A DNA stretch of 43,192 nt from an uncultured Alistipes sp. (GCA_900768045.1 CAAGBL010000066.1:1-43192), one strand, 5' to 3'. Shown: positions 25,301 to 34,857, numbered from the stretch's first letter. Program-made: numbers and translations. Notes: generated by a model from the letters alone, not told the origin.

Positions 25301-25320
25301 AATCGTATACCTATATTAAA

Positions 25321-28300
25321 TTAGAATGTAACGGTTACACCACCAGTGATTGTACGGATAGGAGCGTATGAACCGCCACCACGTGGATCAAAGCCCCTAC
25401 GTGCTGACCAGTACCATACATTGTCACAGATTACGTATAGACGTAAGTTCTGGATATGACCATTAAACCACTTAGATGGGAATGAATAACCAAGGCTAAT
25501 ATTAGAGATATTCAAATAGTTAGTGCTAATCAAGAAGCGATCAGATGTAATATTCTGATACTGGTCACCATACTGGAAGCGTGGAATCTCAGAGTTTGGA
25601 TTCTCTGGTGTCCAAGCGTCCAATACATCAAGGTGGAAGTTCTTACCTACAGTTGCTGCAGTTGGAGCCTCCATATAGCTAGCATAACTACCATCAACGG
25701 TTGTACCACCAAGCTGATAATCGAATGCGATAGAGAAATCGAAACCGTAAGCATACAACGATGTACCAAAACCACCAAATACGTCAGCAAGTGTAGAATC
25801 GTAAAGCTTACGCGAATCAACGCTTGAGCTGATATCGCCATACTTAGATGTAATTAGCTCCTCACCATCCTTAACATGGATCCACTGAGACTCACCTGTC
25901 TGAGGATTTACACCTGCATACTGGAATAGGAATAGTGTGTTAAGTGGAAGACCCTCAGCGAGGAATGTGCTACCATTGATAAAGCCCCAGTGGCCATCAA
26001 TACAACGCTCTCGACGATCGTCTGGCAAGCTCAACACCTTATTCTTAACCCATGTAAGGTTAGCATTTGCAGACCATGTTACGTTTCTACGACGAATGAT
26101 GTCGCCATTCAAAACAAGCTCGATACCAGTGTTAGCCATATCACCAATATTGTCATAATATGACGAGTAACCCATAGATGGAGCCACAGGCACTGAGAAC
26201 AACATATCTGTTGTCTTACGGTAGAAGTAATCAACGCTACCGCTCAAACGATCGTTCCACAAGCCGAACTCAACACCAAGGTTCAAGTTACCGTTAGTCT
26301 CCCATGTAATATTAGGATTACCCTTCTGACCGAACATGATAGAGAAGCCGTCATTACCGTCGTTTGTTACAGAATAAATATCTGTGTAACGATAAGCACC
26401 AATCTGGTCGTTACCCTGTGAACCATAAGATGCCTTAACCTTCAACATGTTGAGTACAGGAGCATTGAACCATGACTCACGGCTAAGAATCCATGCGGCG
26501 CCTACAGACCAGAAGTTACCCCAACGGTGATCTGGGTGGAACTGTGAAGATGCGTCACGACGATATGATGCAGATGCGAAGATACGACCATCATACTCGT
26601 ACATAGCACGGAAGAAGTAACCCTCGTTAATGTACTCAGTCATGTATGAAGATGAGCGCTTACCATCTACGATAGCACCGCTAAGCTCAAGGTTGTCAGT
26701 AGAATATACATTCTGCTTTGTACCTGACAAAGAGTAACCACGTTTAGTATAAGTCTCATGACCAAGCAACACCTGAATATTGTGCTCCTCATTAGCGCCG
26801 AACGACTTGTTGTAGTTCAACAACTGCTGCAAGTTGTGGTTGTAAGAACGACCGTGATACTTAGAAATAATACCCTTATTAATTGCGAACTGGCCATAAT
26901 ATGGGTTAGACAAATCAGTAGTGCGAGTCTCATCAATAGTTACAGAACCATTCAAAGTAAGAACCAAACCTGGAATGATCTTGAAATCAGCAAAACCATT
27001 TACTGAGAATGCATTACCCTCTGAGTTATACTCATCCAACCAGATACCCTGCAATGGGTTAGCCTCCTGACCTGAGAAACGTGAAAGACCCCAGATATTA
27101 CCCTTACCATTATCATAAATAGGCCACTTCTCGTCATACTTCTTACCAAAGTAGCCGTGACCAGCCTTATTATCCTCATACATAATGTTACCCTCGCCAT
27201 CACGAACGTAAACAGGATAGATAGGAGCCATATCTGCTACTGCAGCAAATACATCGGCATTACCATTACCAGCACTACCCTCTGAAGCTCCATTCCAGTT
27301 GAAGTTAGTGTAGCTCATGTTACCACCAATCTTCAACCACTTCTTAGCCTGGTAATCAGCACGAAGACGTGCAGTGTAACGATACATGTTTGAACCGTCA
27401 GTAATACCAACATTGTTCAAATAACCGAATGAAGCAAAGAAGTTAGACTTCTCAGTAGCTGCAGAAACTGACAAGTTATACTCCTGACGAAGTGCAGGGT
27501 TATACAACTCATCATACCAATCGTCTGGAGTTACTGTATACTCCTGACCCTTGTAAGTGAACTTACGACCCAAAGTAGCGTTAGGATTGAGCTTACCATT
27601 TGAACCGATAAGAGTCTGACCAGCAGGAACGTTGTAAACATTGTAACCAAGACCACCCTCACCAGATGCTGTCAATACGTTATTAGCCTGGATATGAGCG
27701 CTTGCGCTGTCAAACTTCTGCTTGTCCATGTAGTAATTCTTCAATGCAGCGTAGTGCATCTCATAGTACTGACCTGGATCACGAGTGTAGTCGTAAAGCT
27801 TACGAGCAGCCATATTAACACCCCACTTAGCATCGAAGTTAACGCGAGCGTCACCAGCCTTAGCACGCTTTGTGGTAATCATGATAACACCATTAGCACC
27901 ACGAGCACCATAAAGTGCGTTTGAAGCAGCATCCTTCAAGACTGTCATTGTCTCAACGTCGGCCATGTTAATGTTGTTCTTATCACCCTCGTAAGGCACA
28001 CCATCAACAACCCACAATGGATCGTTACCAGCGTTGATAGAACCGATACCACGGATACGCACAGTTGGCTCTGAACCAAGACCTGAACCCTGTGATGTCT
28101 GAACACCTGCTACCTTACCTGTAAGGGCGTTAGCAACGTTTGAAGACTGAGTCTTCGCAAGGTCGTCTGACTTAAGAGTAGCCGCAGAACCTGTGAAGGC
28201 CTCCTTCTTCGCAGTACCGAAGGCCTGTACAACGACCTCCTCGATCTGCTCAGAATCTGTTACAAGCACTACATCAATTGTAGTACGACCTGAGACAGCA

Positions 28301-28554
28301 ACTGTCTGCGCCTTGTAACCGAGGTATGTGAATACCAAGTTACCGTCAGCAGAAGCTAGGATCTCATAATTTCCGGTAATGTCAGTAGTAGTTCCTCGAG
28401 ATGTGCCCTCGACTACAACCGCCGCTCCGATGACTGGCGTACCAGTCTCATCGGTCACTGTACCGGTAACACGCTGACCTTGTGCATAAACGCCGAAGCA
28501 GCCCAAGACCAGAGTTGCAACCATTGATAGTACAACTTTTCTAACCATAAGCAT
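25321..28554 (-). CDS. SusC/RagA-family TonB-dependent importer
   Basis: A 1077-residue outer-membrane beta-barrel. After a signal peptide ending VYAQ comes a carboxypeptidase-regulatory-like domain (VTGTVTDETGTPVIGAAVVV), a TonB-box region (EQIEEVVVQAFG), the plug (VRIRGIGSINAGNDPLWVVDG, GARGANGVIMITTKRA) and the barrel, ending in the aromatic TGGVTVTF. With SusD it should import a ligand too large for porins using TonB energy. An alternative start codon two residues in (28548) is equally possible. A consensus promoter lies about 90 bases upstream. There is no ECF sigma/anti-sigma pair or hybrid two-component gene beside it. Confidence 0.95.
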   Translation of the reverse strand: MLMVRKVVLSMVATLVLGCFGVYAQGQRVTGTVTDETGTPVIGAAVVVEGTSRGTTTDITGNYEILASADGNLVFTYLGYKAQTVAVSGRTTIDVVLVTDSEQIEEVVVQAFGTAKKEAFTGSAATLKSDDLAKTQSSNVANALTGKVAGVQTSQGSGLGSEPTVRIRGIGSINAGNDPLWVVDGVPYEGDKNNINMADVETMTVLKDAASNALYGARGANGVIMITTKRAKAGDARVNFDAKWGVNMAARKLYDYTRDPGQYYEMHYAALKNYYMDKQKFDSASAHIQANNVLTASGEGGLGYNVYNVPAGQTLIGSNGKLNPNATLGRKFTYKGQEYTVTPDDWYDELYNPALRQEYNLSVSAATEKSNFFASFGYLNNVGITDGSNMYRYTARLRADYQAKKWLKIGGNMSYTNFNWNGASEGSAGNGNADVFAAVADMAPIYPVYVRDGEGNIMYEDNKAGHGYFGKKYDEKWPIYDNGKGNIWGLSRFSGQEANPLQGIWLDEYNSEGNAFSVNGFADFKIIPGLVLTLNGSVTIDETRTTDLSNPYYGQFAINKGIISKYHGRSYNHNLQQLLNYNKSFGANEEHNIQVLLGHETYTKRGYSLSGTKQNVYSTDNLELSGAIVDGKRSSSYMTEYINEGYFFRAMYEYDGRIFASASYRRDASSQFHPDHRWGNFWSVGAAWILSRESWFNAPVLNMLKVKASYGSQGNDQIGAYRYTDIYSVTNDGNDGFSIMFGQKGNPNITWETNGNLNLGVEFGLWNDRLSGSVDYFYRKTTDMLFSVPVAPSMGYSSYYDNIGDMANTGIELVLNGDIIRRRNVTWSANANLTWVKNKVLSLPDDRRERCIDGHWGFINGSTFLAEGLPLNTLFLFQYAGVNPQTGESQWIHVKDGEELITSKYGDISSSVDSRKLYDSTLADVFGGFGTSLYAYGFDFSIAFDYQLGGTTVDGSYASYMEAPTAATVGKNFHLDVLDAWTPENPNSEIPRFQYGDQYQNITSDRFLISTNYLNISNISLGYSFPSKWFNGHIQNLRLYVICDNVWYWSARRGFDPRGGGSYAPIRTITGGVTVTF

Positions 28555-28644
28555 TAGTTTTTAAGTAAATAAAGTTTGTATAAAGTTATTAAAGTTTCAT
28601 CTTTCTCCGCCAATACTGGGCACAATATAGACAGAAGTAATGCA

Positions 28645-28674
28645 CAAAGATAAACTTTTAATTTGGATTAGCAA
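28645..28674 (-). promoter_or_regulatory. susC promoter
   Basis: On the minus strand TTG (28674-28672) and TATCTTTG (28652-28645) are 19 bases apart, a good Bacteroidetes -33/-7 match. The leader of about 85 bases before the ATG is long enough for post-transcriptional control. Confidence 0.7.
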
Positions 28675-29036
28675 TGATTCATCTCTTTTTTTTTTCAACA
28701 AATTATGATTTCAGCCATTTCCCCGAAAACAACCACATCACACCACATCACGAAAAATGGTAAAGAAATAGCACAAAATCGAAGTTTTTTTATATAAAAA
28801 CCCCTCGAAAAGTAGCCTTTTTGCATAATTATTGAGTATGCCATTTTTTGCATTTTTGACCGAAGCTACAATGTGTCAAATAATAACTATATTACTCGCA
28901 TTTTAAATATATTTTAATTGTGTTTTATATCTTTTTTTATATCTTATTTATTCATACTATCACTAAGCATAAATACCCCTTTTTCGTGGTATCAAAAAAA
29001 ATATTTGTTTAAGGGAATTGGATAGGATATTTTTTG

Positions 29037-29044
29037 TATATTTG
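29037..29044 (+). promoter_or_regulatory. Candidate -7 box of the Oar-like receptor gene
   Basis: TATATTTG lies 75 bases before the chosen ATG. TTG at 29018-29020 is only 16 bases upstream of the box, shorter than usual, so the match is partial. Confidence 0.45.
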
Positions 29045-29118
29045 CACTCGAAAATGCTGAAAAAGCATAACCTAATCTCTAACCTGACACATAAATAGTG
29101 TCCCTAAATCCTTTTAAC

Positions 29119-32100
29119 ATGAAGCGACTGCTTTTGAGTGTCGCACTGCTTCTTGTCGTGGCAGTGGCATCGGCACAGGTTACCACCTCGTCAATACGTG
29201 GACGTGTAACATCCAACGACAACCCTCTTCCTGGCGCTACAATCGTAGCCACACACACGCTCTCAGGCACGAACTATGGAACTACATCTAATAGCGAAGG
29301 ACACTTTGCAATTAGTGGTATGCGCGTAGGCGGTCCCTACAGCATAACAATCTCTTTTATAGGATATAACAACTTAGTAATCACCGACCTCAATCTTCAA
29401 CTCGGACAGAGCGAGGAGATTACGGCCAAGCTCACCGAGTCGAGCATTCAGGTCGAGAACGTGATAATTGCCGCCTCGTCGAAGAGCACTTCGGGCGAGA
29501 CATTTATGCGCAACGAGATTGAGGCCATACCATCGATTGACCGCTCGATTTACGACCTTACAAACCTCATGTCAACAGCCGTATCGCCAGCTGCGGGAGG
29601 CATCATTCTTGGTGGTCAGAGCACACGCTATAACGCCTTTACTATCGACGGCACATCATCAGCCGACATCTACGGCTTAGGCACTACAGGCATGACAGGC
29701 TCACTAACAAAGGCCAACCCTATTCCTATAGATGCTGTGGGCGCAGTGTCAATATCGACAGCTACGGTAAATGTTCGTGAGAGTGGCTTCACGGGAGGTG
29801 CTATAAATGCCGTAACACGCTCGGGCGACAATGAGTTTCGAGGTTCAGCATATACATATTATAATAATGAGCACTTCTGGGGCACAACGCCTGGTGCAGA
29901 TATCGGAAAGCGCAAACACCTATCTGAGCAGCAGACCGAGATTTTCGGTGTGACACTTGGTGGCCCTATCATCAAGAATAAGTTATACTTCTTTGTTGCG
30001 GGTGAGTTCAACCGCAACACTACCCCATCTACGAACTACCCCGCTACGGGCAACTCGGCACTTAGTGTAGAGGAGGCGCAAAAAATCTCGGAGCGCTATT
30101 ACGCCCTCACAGGATATGACGGTGGCGGCTATGGCGAAAATATGATTGAGGCGCTCACAGGCTCGGCCGTAGCACGCATCGACTGGAACATCGACCGCAA
30201 CAACCACCTATCGCTGCGCTACAACATGCTTCATGCCGACGCCGACGCATCGTCCAACACCAACCAGGCCTTCTACTTCACAGGAGCCGAGTATACAAAC
30301 ATCAACCGCACATACTCGGTGGTTGCAGAGCTCAACTCGTCGCAAAACAACAAGTTTAACACCCTGCGCATGGGCTATACCCGCCTCAAGGACGGTCGAC
30401 TTACCGAGAAGAGCCTCCCAGCAGTAATAATCAATGGTCTGGGCGACCGTGGTACTGGCTCAGCAACGATAGGCACAAACCCTTATTCGGGTCGCAACAT
30501 GCTTAAGCAAGATGTATTTATCTTTGGTGACGACTTTGTGTTTATTGCTGACAACAACCACATTACAATAGGAACATCTAACGAGATTTACCGTGCCGAC
30601 AACCTATACATGGCAAATGCACGAGGCACATATACCTATAACAATCTCGACGACTTCTACGCCGACAAGGCCTCAAAGTATCAGTATGGCTACTTTGCCA
30701 ATGGCAAGCAGAATCCACCAATGACAACGGGACAGTTTGCCGTATACGTCCAAGACGAGGTATATCTAAGTGGCGATGGCAAGCTCACTGCGGGCTTGCG
30801 CCTCGATATCCCCGTGATGTTCGACAAGCCAGGCGCAAACAGTGAGTTCAATGAGAGCGACTTTGCAAAGATAGCAAATACTGCAACGGGTGATATTCCT
30901 CGTACTCAGATACTTATATCGCCACGCATAGGCTATGAGGGTAGCATCGCCGAGGGCCTTAAGCTACACGCCAGCGCCGGTATTTACACTGGTCGCTCGC
31001 CATTTGTTTGGCTCTCGAACTGCTACCAGAACAACGGCATGCGCTCGATGAGCGTGACGGTAAACAATGCCGCAGAGATGCCTGCTTTCAACCTCAACCC
31101 CGAGAGCGTGGGCATAATGAGCAACCCCTCAATCGACATCGTTGCTAAGGACTTCCGCTATCCCCAGGTATTTCGCCTTGCAGCGGGCCTCGACTACCAA
31201 TATGGAGGCTTGCGCCTAAGCCTTGACGGCGACTACACTAAGGGTATAAACAACCTCTTCATAGAAAACATTGTTGCTCAGGACAATGGAGAGCGCCTAT
31301 TTGTTGGTGGCGACAACTCAACAACATCAGCAACATACTACAACACAACAACAGATAAGTACTCGGCAGTATACCGCCTTGGCAACACACAGAAGGGCTA
31401 CTCATGGTCGACAACAGCACGCATAGAGTATAACTTCCGCTACATTGTAGATGGCTTGCGACTTACGGCAGCTTATACCTACTCTCAGGCTAAAAGCATA
31501 AACGACGGCGTTTCGGCACAGTCGTCGTCAAACTGGGGACGTACCTACGCTGTAGATAGCAACAATCCTACGTTGAGTAACTCGGTATACGAGTTCCCAC
31601 ACAAGATTGTGGCATCGCTATCATACTCACGCCGCTACGGTCTGTTTGGCACAAACCTTATGTTGCTCTACAACGGCCATTCGGGCGAGCACTACTCGCT
31701 CACGTATGCCAAGGGCAAGGTAGATGTTAATGGCGACTCGTACAAGGGTAACTCTCTGATTTACATACCTACAGAGGAGGAAATGACGACAATGCTTTGG
31801 GCTAACGACACATCTGCAGCTGCCTTCAACGACTACATTAAGGCAGATAGCTACCTAAGTCGCAATCGTGGTAAGTTTGCCGAGCGCAACTCGCACTCAC
31901 TGCCCTTTGTCAATCGCCTCGACCTGCACTTTGCGCAGTCGTTCTACTTCTCGAAGCAGAGCGACAGACGCATAGAGCTCTCGCTCGATGTTTTGAACCT
32001 TTCGAACCTTATCTCACGCTCCTGGGGCTTGATGCACCACACATCTAACTGGGCACTCTCGCCCGTGGTAGTAACTGAGCTTAGAGAGGTGGAGGGTGGC

Positions 32101-32196
32101 TACCGCCCTGTCTACGAGTTCAAGGGGGCACAATACACCGTCGACGATGTTATGTCGCGCTGGCATATGCAACTCGGCGTAAGAGTAGTATTCTAA
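29119..32196 (+). CDS. Oar-like TonB-dependent outer-membrane protein
   Basis: A 1025-residue barrel with signal peptide MKRLLLSVALLLVVAVASA, a carboxypeptidase-regulatory-like domain (SIRGRVTSNDNPLPGATIV) and an Oar-type plug (LGGQSTRYNAFTIDGTSSAD, VRESGFTGGAINAVTRSGDN, YFFVAGEFNRN). The C-terminus MQLGVRVVF is a typical barrel end. The ATG at 29119 is preferred over the upstream GTG at 29098 because the signal peptide begins there. Oar of Myxococcus xanthus is a TonB-dependent protein needed to secrete the subtilisin-like protease PopC. The S8 proteases nearby make a similar role possible but unproven. There is no SusD partner. It diverges from susC and ends at a strong terminator. Confidence 0.9.
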   Translation: MKRLLLSVALLLVVAVASAQVTTSSIRGRVTSNDNPLPGATIVATHTLSGTNYGTTSNSEGHFAISGMRVGGPYSITISFIGYNNLVITDLNLQLGQSEEITAKLTESSIQVENVIIAASSKSTSGETFMRNEIEAIPSIDRSIYDLTNLMSTAVSPAAGGIILGGQSTRYNAFTIDGTSSADIYGLGTTGMTGSLTKANPIPIDAVGAVSISTATVNVRESGFTGGAINAVTRSGDNEFRGSAYTYYNNEHFWGTTPGADIGKRKHLSEQQTEIFGVTLGGPIIKNKLYFFVAGEFNRNTTPSTNYPATGNSALSVEEAQKISERYYALTGYDGGGYGENMIEALTGSAVARIDWNIDRNNHLSLRYNMLHADADASSNTNQAFYFTGAEYTNINRTYSVVAELNSSQNNKFNTLRMGYTRLKDGRLTEKSLPAVIINGLGDRGTGSATIGTNPYSGRNMLKQDVFIFGDDFVFIADNNHITIGTSNEIYRADNLYMANARGTYTYNNLDDFYADKASKYQYGYFANGKQNPPMTTGQFAVYVQDEVYLSGDGKLTAGLRLDIPVMFDKPGANSEFNESDFAKIANTATGDIPRTQILISPRIGYEGSIAEGLKLHASAGIYTGRSPFVWLSNCYQNNGMRSMSVTVNNAAEMPAFNLNPESVGIMSNPSIDIVAKDFRYPQVFRLAAGLDYQYGGLRLSLDGDYTKGINNLFIENIVAQDNGERLFVGGDNSTTSATYYNTTTDKYSAVYRLGNTQKGYSWSTTARIEYNFRYIVDGLRLTAAYTYSQAKSINDGVSAQSSSNWGRTYAVDSNNPTLSNSVYEFPHKIVASLSYSRRYGLFGTNLMLLYNGHSGEHYSLTYAKGKVDVNGDSYKGNSLIYIPTEEEMTTMLWANDTSAAAFNDYIKADSYLSRNRGKFAERNSHSLPFVNRLDLHFAQSFYFSKQSDRRIELSLDVLNLSNLISRSWGLMHHTSNWALSPVVVTELREVEGGYRPVYEFKGAQYTVDDVMSRWHMQLGVRVVF

Positions 32197-32217
32197 AACT
32201 AAATCAATGATTTATAG

Positions 32218-32260
32218 GTGTGGGTATCGCCGAAATTGGCGAAACCCACACTTTTCTTTT
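32218..32260 (+). terminator. Terminator of the Oar-like gene
   Basis: GTGTGGGTATCGCC and GGCGAAACCCACAC pair closely around a short loop and are followed by TTTTCTTTT. Confidence 0.85.
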
Positions 32261-32301
32261 GCAACAAAAAATAATTATTTAAAAAAATTATAAACTCTTA
32301 A

Positions 32302-32332
32302 TTGCTTTATATATTTATATTTTGTACCTTTG
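32302..32332 (+). promoter_or_regulatory. Promoter of the Fe-S scaffold / GGGtGRT pair
   Basis: TTG (32302-32304) and TACCTTTG (32325-32332) are separated by 20 bases, a textbook Bacteroidetes promoter. The leader to the ATG is about 60 bases. Confidence 0.75.
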
Positions 32333-32398
32333 CGACGATTTTTGCTTTTGAGAGAGAAAATTAGCAATATAACACAATAACTAAAAACATTTAAGACT

Positions 32399-33091
32399 AT
32401 GATTTACTCACACGAAGTTCAGCAGATGTGCTGCGTGAAGAAGGGTGCTAACCACGAGTCGGCACCTATCCCAGAGGAGGGAAAATGGGTACGTGCAAAG
32501 GAGATTAAGGATATCTCTGGTCTTACCCACGGTATTGGCTGGTGCGCTCCACAGCAGGGTGCATGTAAGCTTACTCTCAACGTAAAGAACGGCATCATCG
32601 AGGAGGCTTTGGTAGAGACTATCGGTTGCTCAGGTATGACTCACTCAGCAGCTATGGCTTCTGAGATTCTTCCTGGCAAGACTATCCTTGAGGCGTTGAA
32701 CACCGACCTCGTTTGCGACGCTATCAATACAGCTATGCGTGAGCTCTTCAAGCAGATTGTTTACGGTCGTACACAGTCAGCATTCTCTGAGGGTGGCCTC
32801 GTAATCGGTGCCTCATTGGAGGATCTTGGCAAGGGTCTTCGCTCACAGGTAGGTACAATGTTCGGTACTAACGCTAAGGGTACTCGCTACCTCGAGATGG
32901 CTGAGGGCTACTGTACACGCATGGCACTCGACCAGAACGACGAGGTTATCGGCTACGAGTTCGTACACCTCGGCAAGATGATGGACTTCATCAAGAAGGG
33001 CATCGAGCCAGCAGAGGCATTGGAGAAGGCAAAGGGCTCATACGGCCGCTTCAAGGATGCTGCTAAGTATATTGATCCTCGTCACGAGTAA
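32399..33091 (+). CDS. NifU/IscU-like iron-sulfur scaffold protein of the GGGtGRT pair
   Basis: A 230-residue cytoplasmic protein related to the NifU/IscU N-terminal scaffold fold. Cysteines are at 11, 12, 49, 56, 77 and 106, with ETIGCSGMTHSAA resembling the central cysteine segment of IscU. It is a recognised companion of GGGtGRT proteins, encoded 45 bases downstream. The biochemical role of the pair is not known; Fe-S assembly or a cysteine-based redox step is plausible. Codon use is strongly biased compared with neighbours, suggesting high expression, in line with its consensus promoter. Confidence 0.85.
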   Translation: MIYSHEVQQMCCVKKGANHESAPIPEEGKWVRAKEIKDISGLTHGIGWCAPQQGACKLTLNVKNGIIEEALVETIGCSGMTHSAAMASEILPGKTILEALNTDLVCDAINTAMRELFKQIVYGRTQSAFSEGGLVIGASLEDLGKGLRSQVGTMFGTNAKGTRYLEMAEGYCTRMALDQNDEVIGYEFVHLGKMMDFIKKGIEPAEALEKAKGSYGRFKDAAKYIDPRHE

Positions 33092-33136
33092 TCGGAGGGC
33101 GTTCAGAGTTATTAACCATTAAATTTCAGGAAAATT

Positions 33137-34135
33137 ATGGCATTATTTGAGAGCTTCGAGCGCAGAATCGAGAAGATCAACGCTGTGCTTGCACAATATG
33201 GTATCAAGTCAATCGAGGAGGCTAAGGCTATCTGCGACGAGAAGGGCATCGACCCTTACAAGATGTGTGAGGAGACTCAGCCTATCTGCTTCGAGAACGC
33301 TAAGTGGGCTTACGTTGTAGGCGCTGCTATCGCAATTAAGAAGGGTTGCACAAATGCTGCTGACGCAGCTGAGGCTATCGGCGAGGGCCTTCAGGCATTC
33401 TGCATCAACGGCTCAGTAGCTGAGGATCGTAAGGTGGGTATCGGCCACGGTAACCTCGCAGCACGTCTTCTCCGTGAGGAGACTCAGTGCTTCGCATTCT
33501 TGGCTGGTCACGAGTCATTCGCTGCTGCTGAGGGCGCTATCAAGATCGCTGAGATGGCTAACCGTGTACGTAAGAACCCATTGCGTGTTATCCTTAACGG
33601 TTTGGGTAAGGACGCTGCAAAGATTATCTCACGTATCAACGGCTTTACATACGTACGTACAGAGTTCGACTACTACACGGGTGAGGTACACGAGGTAGAG
33701 ACTATCGCTTACTCAGATGGTCTTCGTGCTAAGGTACGTTGCTACGGCGTAGACGACGTTCGTGAGGGCGTTGCAGTTATGTGGAAGGAGGACGTAGACG
33801 TATCAATCACTGGTAACTCTACTAACCCTACACGTTTCCAGCACCCAGTAGCAGGCACTTACAAGAAGGAGCGTACATTGGCTGGTAAGAAGTACTTCTC
33901 AGTAGCTTCTGGTGGTGGTACAGGTCGTACTTTGCACCCAGATAACATGGGCGCAGGTCCTGCATCATACGGTATGACCGACACAATGGGTCGTATGCAC
34001 TCTGACGCACAGTTTGCAGGTTCTTCATCAGTTCCAGCACACGTTGAGATGATGGGCTTCCTCGGCATGGGTAACAACCCTATGGTAGGTGCAACTGTGG
34101 CTATCGCAGTAGCTATCCAGCAGGCAATGAACTAA
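33137..34135 (+). CDS. GGGtGRT family protein
   Basis: A 332-residue protein named for its motif, here SGGGTGRT at residues 258-265. Other conserved parts are CFENAKWAYVVGAAIAIKKG, GIGHGNLAARLLREE, and the glycine-rich C-terminus HVEMMGFLGMGNNPMVGATV. Conserved cysteines at 44, 51, 71, 89 and 118 fit with an Fe-S cluster or thiol role alongside the scaffold protein upstream. Function is unknown. Codon bias is strong. The TAA stop forms the first bases of palindromic element E, which likely terminates the operon. A 23-base piece of this gene recurs at 36859-36881. Confidence 0.9.
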   Translation: MALFESFERRIEKINAVLAQYGIKSIEEAKAICDEKGIDPYKMCEETQPICFENAKWAYVVGAAIAIKKGCTNAADAAEAIGEGLQAFCINGSVAEDRKVGIGHGNLAARLLREETQCFAFLAGHESFAAAEGAIKIAEMANRVRKNPLRVILNGLGKDAAKIISRINGFTYVRTEFDYYTGEVHEVETIAYSDGLRAKVRCYGVDDVREGVAVMWKEDVDVSITGNSTNPTRFQHPVAGTYKKERTLAGKKYFSVASGGGTGRTLHPDNMGAGPASYGMTDTMGRMHSDAQFAGSSSVPAHVEMMGFLGMGNNPMVGATVAIAVAIQQAMN

Positions 34136-34259
34136 TTTAGCGTGATAGCGGCGCATCAGCGACGCTTCAATCAAAACCCCGAATGAGAAATACGCCAAGT
34201 ATGTCCCATCCGGGGTTTTTCATGTCATCGCCACCGCTACACCACTCTGACGCTAAATT
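34134..34259 (-). repeat. Palindromic intergenic element, copy E
   Basis: The 126-bp element has terminal repeats AATTTAGCG and CGCTAAATT, a different end sequence from copies A, B and D. Its core, read on the minus strand, is AACCCCGGATGGG / CTCATTCGGGGTT around ATACTTGGCGTAT. The inner stem is ATAC/GTAT where the other copies have GTAC/GTAC, so both arms changed together. The GGGtGRT stop overlaps the terminal repeat. In the direction of that gene the hairpin is followed by TTTTT. Confidence 0.82.
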
Positions 34260-34276
34260 TCACTTCATTGCTCATT

Positions 34277-34426
34277 TATCAAAATAGGACAAACATCTAC
34301 TGCCCCTAATAAAAAGTCCCGACAATGGGTTGTACGCTCAAGTACTACCCATCGTCGGGATTTTTGCCGAGTGTTGTATCTGCAGTCTTATTTTACGAAA
34401 CTTACAACCGACCTCTGACAAGAAAT
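34277..34426 (-). repeat. Palindromic intergenic element, copy C
   Basis: Read on the minus strand it has TTTCTTGTCAGAGG near one end, then ACTCGGCAAAAAT and the core TCCCGACGATGGG / CCCATTGTCGGGA around TAGTACTTGAGCGTACAA. The core (34317-34361) is perfectly paired, but its outer stem differs from copies A and B by compensating changes. The other end is decayed and contains a 19-base string also found at 41093-41111. Confidence 0.78.
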
Positions 34427-34544
34427 CATTTTATATGCCCTATTCAAATTTTGTCGCCACTCATACGATGGTCTATTAAACATAGGTAACTGAGAATTTT
34501 TCAAAAAAACATCATCTTATAGAGATAATATCACACTTTTTTAT

Positions 34545-34552
34545 TAACTTTG
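34545..34552 (+). promoter_or_regulatory. Candidate -7 box upstream of structured leader
   Basis: TAACTTTG matches the Bacteroidetes -7 box and would start transcription near 34558. No clear TTG lies 20 bases upstream. Confidence 0.45.
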
Positions 34553-34557
34553 TTACA

Positions 34558-34809
34558 ATTCTAAGACACTGTTGTGTTTCGGAAGGACATGTTTTTAACA
34601 AGGTGTTATTGAAATTATCTTCTAAAATCAAATTCTCGCAAAATTTGAAGCGGTATGAAGATGATGACAGTAGCACCACATCATTGGTATGTACAGCCCT
34701 TATTGGCTTTTCACATATCCATTGGTGTGGGCTATTGTTTTATCCATACCGTAGGCGATGCGAGAAGCCTGATTTTAGGATAAAGCAATATAGTTCCCAC
34801 ACCTTTTTT
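34558..34809 (+). ncRNA. Candidate small RNA or attenuator leader
   Basis: About 250 bases run from a -7 box to a strong terminator. Internal pairings include ATGATG/CATCAT (34659-34685) and AGCCC (34695-34699), which could pair with GGGCT (34729-34733). The latter is part of the terminator's 5' arm, so the two structures would compete as antiterminator and terminator. This could be a leader controlling the gene at 34858 or a free small RNA. It does not match a riboswitch or RNA family that I recognise. Confidence 0.4.
34724..34809 (+). terminator. Strong terminator or attenuator hairpin
   Basis: GGTGTGGGCTATTG (34724-34737) continues into TTTTATCC, and the other arm is GGATAAAGCAATATAG then TTCCCACACC (34778-34803), followed by T6. 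A smaller AGGC/GCCT hairpin sits in the loop. The stem lies inside the open frame that runs from 34603, which argues that this part of the frame is not coding. Confidence 0.75.
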
Positions 34810-34857
34810 GTTTTATCCGCTTTCATCTGGGAATTGGAGGGCACAAATAGATATTAT

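Larger units (their letters stand above)
28555..29118. promoter_or_regulatory. Long AT-rich divergent region between susC and the Oar-like receptor
   Basis: This gap of about 560 bases has no gene. It contains the susC promoter at one end and a candidate Oar promoter at the other. The middle is very AT-rich with poly-T runs and a short direct repeat (CACATCAC twice near 28734-28750). Its length suggests regulator binding sites, but I cannot name any. Confidence 0.6.

Noticed and set aside
34603..34857. Upstream part of the open frame that continues into 34858-35208
   Set aside because: A strong terminator hairpin with T tract lies within it, and its translation has no compositional resemblance to a folded protein start.
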